Shown here piece by piece: positions 61,191 to 64,000 of a DNA stretch of 64,000 bases (positions are counted from its first letter, which is position 1; every line of letters begins with the position of its first letter). Below the pieces are notes generated by a model. That model was not told the DNA's origin, made no database searches, and saw nothing but the letters and a program-made list of their open reading frames with translations. Origin of the DNA: Epilithonimonas hispanica. GTDB lineage: Bacteria; Bacteroidota; Bacteroidia; Flavobacteriales; Weeksellaceae. A program made the translations under genes and the position numbers. The stretch covers positions 1-64,000 of the forward strand of contig NZ_QNUG01000001.1 in assembly GCF_003385395.1 (NCBI RefSeq), in the 5' to 3' direction.

Positions 61191-61218
61191 AGCTTTAAAT
61201 TTTCAATAAAAAAATTAC

Positions 61219-61226
61219 TATTTTTG
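61219..61226 (+). promoter_or_regulatory. -7 promoter element of the DUF1801 gene
   Basis: TATTTTTG matches TAnnTTTG, 19 bases before the ATG at 61246. It is divergent from the aminotransferase promoter, about 30 bases away. Confidence 0.45.
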
Positions 61227-61245
61227 ATTTAAAATAAATCCTCAA

Positions 61246-61701
61246 ATGCAGATTTTTGTTGATACCATAGAAGAATATATTTCTCAAATTCCGGAAGAGA
61301 GAAGAGAACCATTTAGAAAGTTATTGGAAACCGTTGATAGTAATCTCCCAAAAGGTTTTGTACAAAATATGCAATACGGAATGGTCACTTGGTGCGTGCC
61401 TTTGGAAACTTATCCTGCAGGTTATCATTGCGCGAAAAACACACCGCTTCCTTTTATTAGTGTTGCTTCTCAGAAGAATTTTGTGGCATTTTACCATATG
61501 GGGATTTATGCTGAACCAAAAATTCTGGACTGGTTTGTAGAAGAGTTCCCGAAACATTCCAAAAAGAAATTGGATATGGGAAAATCTTGTATCCGATTCA
61601 AAAAAGTGGAGGATATTCCTTATGAATTGATGGGCGAACTTTGTACGAAGATTACTGTGGATGAATGGATTGCAATTTATGAGAAGAATTATAAAAAGTA
61701 A
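61246..61701 (+). CDS. DUF1801-family protein
   Basis: The 151-residue soluble protein matches the YdhG/DUF1801 fold: EEYISQIPEERREPFRKLLE (about 8-27), QNMQYGMVTWCVPL, NFVAFYHMGIYAEPKILDWF and MGKSCIRFKKVEDIPYELMG. The fold resembles iron-chaperone-like proteins, but function is unclear. A lipoprotein gene overlaps its end by 23 bases. Confidence 0.82.
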   Translation: MQIFVDTIEEYISQIPEERREPFRKLLETVDSNLPKGFVQNMQYGMVTWCVPLETYPAGYHCAKNTPLPFISVASQKNFVAFYHMGIYAEPKILDWFVEEFPKHSKKKLDMGKSCIRFKKVEDIPYELMGELCTKITVDEWIAIYEKNYKK

Positions 61702-62323
61702 TCCGGTTTATCTTATTTTTGCGCTGTTTTTTTTAACAAGTTGCAAAACTTATAATACTTCGATTTTGGAAAATGGTGATTTACTTTTCGTTCCTGCTGT
61801 AGAATCTGGACTGTCCGGAGCGATTAATAATGTGACGCAGACAGAGAAAAAAACTTCTTATGACCATATTGGGATTGTGAAAAAAGAGGAACATCATCTT
61901 TATGTTCTTCACGCTTCGCCAAAAGGAGGTTCTCAGAAACAAAAACTTAATTCTTTTCTAAAAGAACAAACCAAATCCGGACAAAAAATTGATGTTTATC
62001 GTTTAAAATCAGAATATCAATCTTCCATTCCAAATTCTGTTTCCAAGGCAGAAACCTTGGTTGGAAAACCATATAATTTCAATTATATTTTAGATGAACA
62101 ATCATATTATTGTTCAGATTTTGTTGAAAGAGCTTTTCGGGAGAATCAGATTTTCACATTAGAGCCAATGACTTTTGTTGACCCAAAAACTGGAAAAACC
62201 AATGCGTTCTGGGAGAAATTTTATCAAGACAAAAACCTGAAAGTTCCTGAAGATGAACCTGGTTGTAACCCTAATGGATTGGCAGCTTCGGAGAAATTAT
62301 TCAAAGTAGGTGAAATAGAGTAG
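61679..62323 (+). CDS. YiiX-like permuted NlpC/P60 amidase lipoprotein
   Basis: The start is placed at ATG 61679 (MRRIIKSNPVYLIFALFFLT) because the frame from 61661 adds six residues ahead of a good type II signal peptide; the lipobox is LTSC (about 19-22). The catalytic part follows circularly permuted papain-like YiiX/YebB proteins: ENGDLLFVPAVESG (about 34), DHIGIVKKEEHHLYVLHASP with the His (about 65-84) and YYCSDFVERAFREN with the Cys (about 145). It should act on peptide or lipid amides in the envelope. Overlaps the DUF1801 gene by 23 bases. Confidence 0.72.
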   Translation: MRRIIKSNPVYLIFALFFLTSCKTYNTSILENGDLLFVPAVESGLSGAINNVTQTEKKTSYDHIGIVKKEEHHLYVLHASPKGGSQKQKLNSFLKEQTKSGQKIDVYRLKSEYQSSIPNSVSKAETLVGKPYNFNYILDEQSYYCSDFVERAFRENQIFTLEPMTFVDPKTGKTNAFWEKFYQDKNLKVPEDEPGCNPNGLAASEKLFKVGEIE

Positions 62324-62424
62324 TTTTTCTTTTGTTTTGAGTTTTCTTTCAATCTTAAATAAAGTCAAACTTCATAATTCAATGTTAACAAATAATGAAT
62401 TTGTGTAAATTTAATTCATACTTA

Positions 62425-62455
62425 TTTGGTGGGAATTGAATAATTTCTATATTTG
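62425..62455 (+). promoter_or_regulatory. Promoter of the attenuator and NIL-domain gene
   Basis: TTTG (62425-62428) and TATATTTG (62448-62455) match the Bacteroidota -33 and -7 elements with 19 bases between. The leader peptide starts 19 bases downstream. Confidence 0.65.
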
Positions 62456-62473
62456 CATTGTAATTATAAAACA

Positions 62474-62521
62474 ATGAAACAGATTTTCTCACAGATGGCA
62501 ATGATGTGTAATACGAACTGA
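62474..62521 (+). CDS. Methionine/cysteine-rich leader peptide
   Basis: A 15-codon frame, too short for normal gene callers, reads MKQIFSQMAMMCNTN and ends at TGA (62519-62521). It has Met at codons 1, 8, 10 and 11 and Cys at codon 12, i.e. four of the five residues from 8 to 12 are sulphur-containing amino acids. It lies directly ahead of a terminator-antiterminator pair and a NIL-domain gene. This is the layout of a ribosome-mediated attenuator that senses charged tRNA-Met and/or tRNA-Cys. The peptide itself is unlikely to have another function. Confidence 0.6.
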   Translation: MKQIFSQMAMMCNTN

Positions 62522-62528
62522 AGAGTGC

Positions 62529-62578
62529 GGTGAGAAGGCTATGATATTAAGCTTCATCTTACCGATGAGGCTTTTTTT
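62529..62578 (+). promoter_or_regulatory. Terminator-antiterminator pair (attenuator)
   Basis: GCTTCATC (62551-62558) and GATGAGGC (62564-62571) form an eight-pair stem followed by seven T: an intrinsic terminator. GGTGAGA (62529-62535) can instead pair with TCTTACC (62557-62563), sharing two bases with the terminator stem and its entire loop. The alternative would block termination. A ribosome waiting at codons 10-12 leaves 62529-62535 free, while one at the stop codon would cover it. Confidence 0.65.
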
Positions 62579-62613
62579 ATACTTAAAAATACCTGTAAAA
62601 ATCCAAATAAAAT

Positions 62614-62880
62614 ATGACTATGATTTACAAACAAGAAACTACCGGTAACAATTTTCTTCCGAAAACTACGAGAGAAATAATCCTTGAAATAGAACTGAAT
62701 GGGAAAATCAGATTCGATATCTTACTTTATACGATTTACAATCATTATAATGTAAGTTACAAAATTGTGAATGCCAATATCGAATATCTGAATGGGAGCA
62801 ATTTCGGAAACGTAAAACTGCTACTGAATATCACGCAAGACCAAATCAATAAGATAGAAAAATATCTTGGGGGAATATAG
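62614..62880 (+). CDS. Stand-alone NIL-domain protein
   Basis: The 88-residue protein is a single NIL domain: REIILEIELNGKIRFDILLY (about 20-39), VSYKIVNANIEYLNGSNFGN and VKLLLNITQDQINKIEKYLG. In the methionine importer MetNI, the NIL domain of MetN binds methionine for feedback inhibition. Here it is free, with no transporter genes, and its gene sits behind a Met/Cys-responsive leader. It may sense or bind a sulphur amino acid, which is inference. Start ATG 62614, or ATG 62620. Confidence 0.75.
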   Translation: MTMIYKQETTGNNFLPKTTREIILEIELNGKIRFDILLYTIYNHYNVSYKIVNANIEYLNGSNFGNVKLLLNITQDQINKIEKYLGGI

Positions 62881-62909
62881 ATTACTAAGCAGTAGAATAG
62901 ATGTTCTAC

Positions 62910-62944
62910 AAAAAAAGGAAGCTTCTTAAGAGCTTCCTTTTTTA
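62910..62944. terminator. Bidirectional terminator between the NIL gene and murA
   Basis: AAAGGAAGCTTC and GAGCTTCCTTT pair around TTAA, flanked by A-run and T-run. It serves both converging genes. Confidence 0.85.
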
Positions 62945-62961
62945 TTTGTAACCGAGATTTA

Positions 62962-64000
62962 CTAAGAATCAATTCTTCTGATATCAGCGCCAATAGCTCT
63001 CAATCTTTCGTCGATGTTTTCGTAACCACGATCGATTTGTTCAATGTTTTGAATGACAGATTTTCCTTCTGCAGAAAGTGCTGCGATTAGAAGTGCATTT
63101 CCAGCTCTGATGTCTGGTGAAACCATTGTTGTTCCTCTCAAAGGCGTTTCTTGATTCATTCCGATAACTGTTGCTCTGTGTGGATCACAAAGAATAATTT
63201 GTGCACCCATATCAATTAATTTATCAACGAAGAATAATCTGCTTTCGAACATCTTCTGATGAATTAAAACAGAACCTTTTGCTTGAGTTGCTACAACTAA
63301 TATAATTGATAACAAATCTGGCGTAAATCCTGGCCAAGGTGCATCTGAAACTGTCAGGATAGAACCATCAATGAATTTCTGAACTTTATAATTTTCCTGA
63401 GAAGGGATATAGATATCATCACCTCTCTGCTCTAATTCAATTCCTAATTTTCTGAAAGTATTTGGAATAACACCAAGCTGATTCCAGTTAACGTTTTTGA
63501 TGGTGATTTCAGATTTTGTCATTGCTGCCAATCCAATCCAAGAACCAATTTCTACCATATCAGGAAGCATTGTATGCTCTGTTCCGTGTAATTTGTCAAC
63601 ACCTTCGATTGATAATAAATTAGAACCAATTCCTGTAATGTTAGCGCCCATTCTGTTCAGCATTTTACATAATTGCTGTAGGTAAGGTTCGCACGCTGCA
63701 TTGTAGATTCGTGTTTTTCCTTTTGCCAAAACGGCAGCCATTACGATGTTTGCCGTTCCTGTTACAGAAGCTTCTTCTAATAGAATGAATTTTCCATTCA
63801 GTTCTTTTGCGGTTAAAGAGTAGAATGCTTCTTCCTCGTCATAAGAAAACTCTGCGCCTAGTTCAACAAAGCCTTGGAAATGCGTATCCAATCGTCTTCT
63901 TCCGATTTTATCTCCACCTGGCGTTGGTAAATAAGCTTCACCAAATCTCGCTAACATTGGACCCAAAATCATTACAGAACCTCTCAGTTTTGCACCGTCT
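62962..64000 (-). CDS. murA: UDP-N-acetylglucosamine 1-carboxyvinyltransferase MurA, C-terminal part
   Basis: The frame continues past the window edge; residues upstream of MILGPMLARFG read DGAKLRGSV. It covers the last 346 or so residues of an enzyme of about 435. It transfers enolpyruvate to UDP-GlcNAc, the first peptidoglycan step. The catalytic loop reads LPTPGGDKIGRRRLDTHFQG: the position of Cys115 of the Escherichia coli enzyme (in GGCTIG) is Asp. Later motifs are intact (GTANIVMAAVLAKGKTRIYN, SDAPWPGFTPDLLSIILVVA). Fosfomycin works by alkylating that Cys, so an Asp form should be resistant. Confidence 0.93.
   Translation of the reverse strand, partial: DGAKLRGSVMILGPMLARFGEAYLPTPGGDKIGRRRLDTHFQGFVELGAEFSYDEEEAFYSLTAKELNGKFILLEEASVTGTANIVMAAVLAKGKTRIYNAACEPYLQQLCKMLNRMGANITGIGSNLLSIEGVDKLHGTEHTMLPDMVEIGSWIGLAAMTKSEITIKNVNWNQLGVIPNTFRKLGIELEQRGDDIYIPSQENYKVQKFIDGSILTVSDAPWPGFTPDLLSIILVVATQAKGSVLIHQKMFESRLFFVDKLIDMGAQIILCDPHRATVIGMNQETPLRGTTMVSPDIRAGNALLIAALSAEGKSVIQNIEQIDRGYENIDERLRAIGADIRRIDS

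Noticed and set aside
62474..62580. SAM riboswitch upstream of the NIL gene
   Set aside because: The leader is only about 100 bases, without the multi-stem core of SAM-I or an obvious SAM-II pseudoknot, and it contains a translatable Met/Cys peptide.
1..64000. tRNA, rRNA, tmRNA or other structured RNA genes
   Set aside because: No cloverleaf with CCA-type end, rRNA or other familiar RNA core was recognised by eye; a covariance-model search (tRNAscan-SE, Rfam) would settle it.

Overview
The window looks like chromosome from a Flavobacteriia member close to Chryseobacterium (Weeksellaceae). The DNA is AT-rich and most genes lack a Shine-Dalgarno sequence. Several promoters match the Bacteroidota -7 element TAnnTTTG. 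The gene content also fits: a SusC/SusD pair, fused SecDF, DUF6266, LytS/LytTR regulators, and a MurA with Asp instead of the catalytic Cys. No rRNA, tRNA or CRISPR array was seen.

Bases 1-11,600 are an accessory region. It starts with the edge of an IS1595-like transposase and a broken AraC gene. Next come three large nested palindromes (439-639, 3735-3870, 4055-4254) that delimit cassette-like segments. One segment holds a type II restriction-modification pair and the other a tiny membrane protein. An IS91-like element (tyrosine recombinase plus HUH transposase) follows, and its 160-bp terminal sequence also occurs alone at 819-980. Then come an aspartyl-protease-like protein, an XRE regulator with a membrane tail, a second tyrosine recombinase, an excisionase-like HTH protein, a DUF6266 protein and two blocks of short tandem repeats.

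Bases 11,600-24,500 hold a KefF/KefC potassium-efflux pair, an M3 peptidase, two lipoproteins next to a LytS/LytTR two-component system, an intradiol-dioxygenase-like lipoprotein, a cupin-like protein, an ABC-F protein and a bacterial deoxyhypusine-synthase-like protein. Bases 25,400-34,700 form a polysaccharide utilisation locus: SusC, SusD, a GH144-type glucanase lipoprotein, an esterase and a GH3 beta-glucosidase. Its predicted substrate is beta-1,2-glucan. SecDF follows, then a repeat-rich stretch, a TetA-type exporter, TatA, a PAP2 phosphatase, RlmH and YihY.

Bases 43,980-47,930 are a gene graveyard: a DUF2652 gene, a tripartite RND efflux operon and its AraC-type neighbour, all broken by nonsense codons, frameshifts or a large in-frame deletion. 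After it come nhaA and relA/spoT, the conserved ATP-grasp / alpha-E / transglutaminase operon, VanZ, GNAT, proC, a DsbA-family protein, murB, an aminotransferase, a DUF1801 protein, a YiiX-type amidase lipoprotein, a stand-alone NIL-domain gene and the C-terminal part of murA.

The strongest candidates for something undescribed are: (1) a Met/Cys-rich leader peptide with mutually exclusive hairpins upstream of the NIL-domain gene; (2) a restriction enzyme built as a tandem duplication whose first copy has all three putative catalytic residues conservatively replaced, beside a methyltransferase with an HTH domain and three 10-bp repeats across its start codon; and (3) the palindrome-delimited cassettes.
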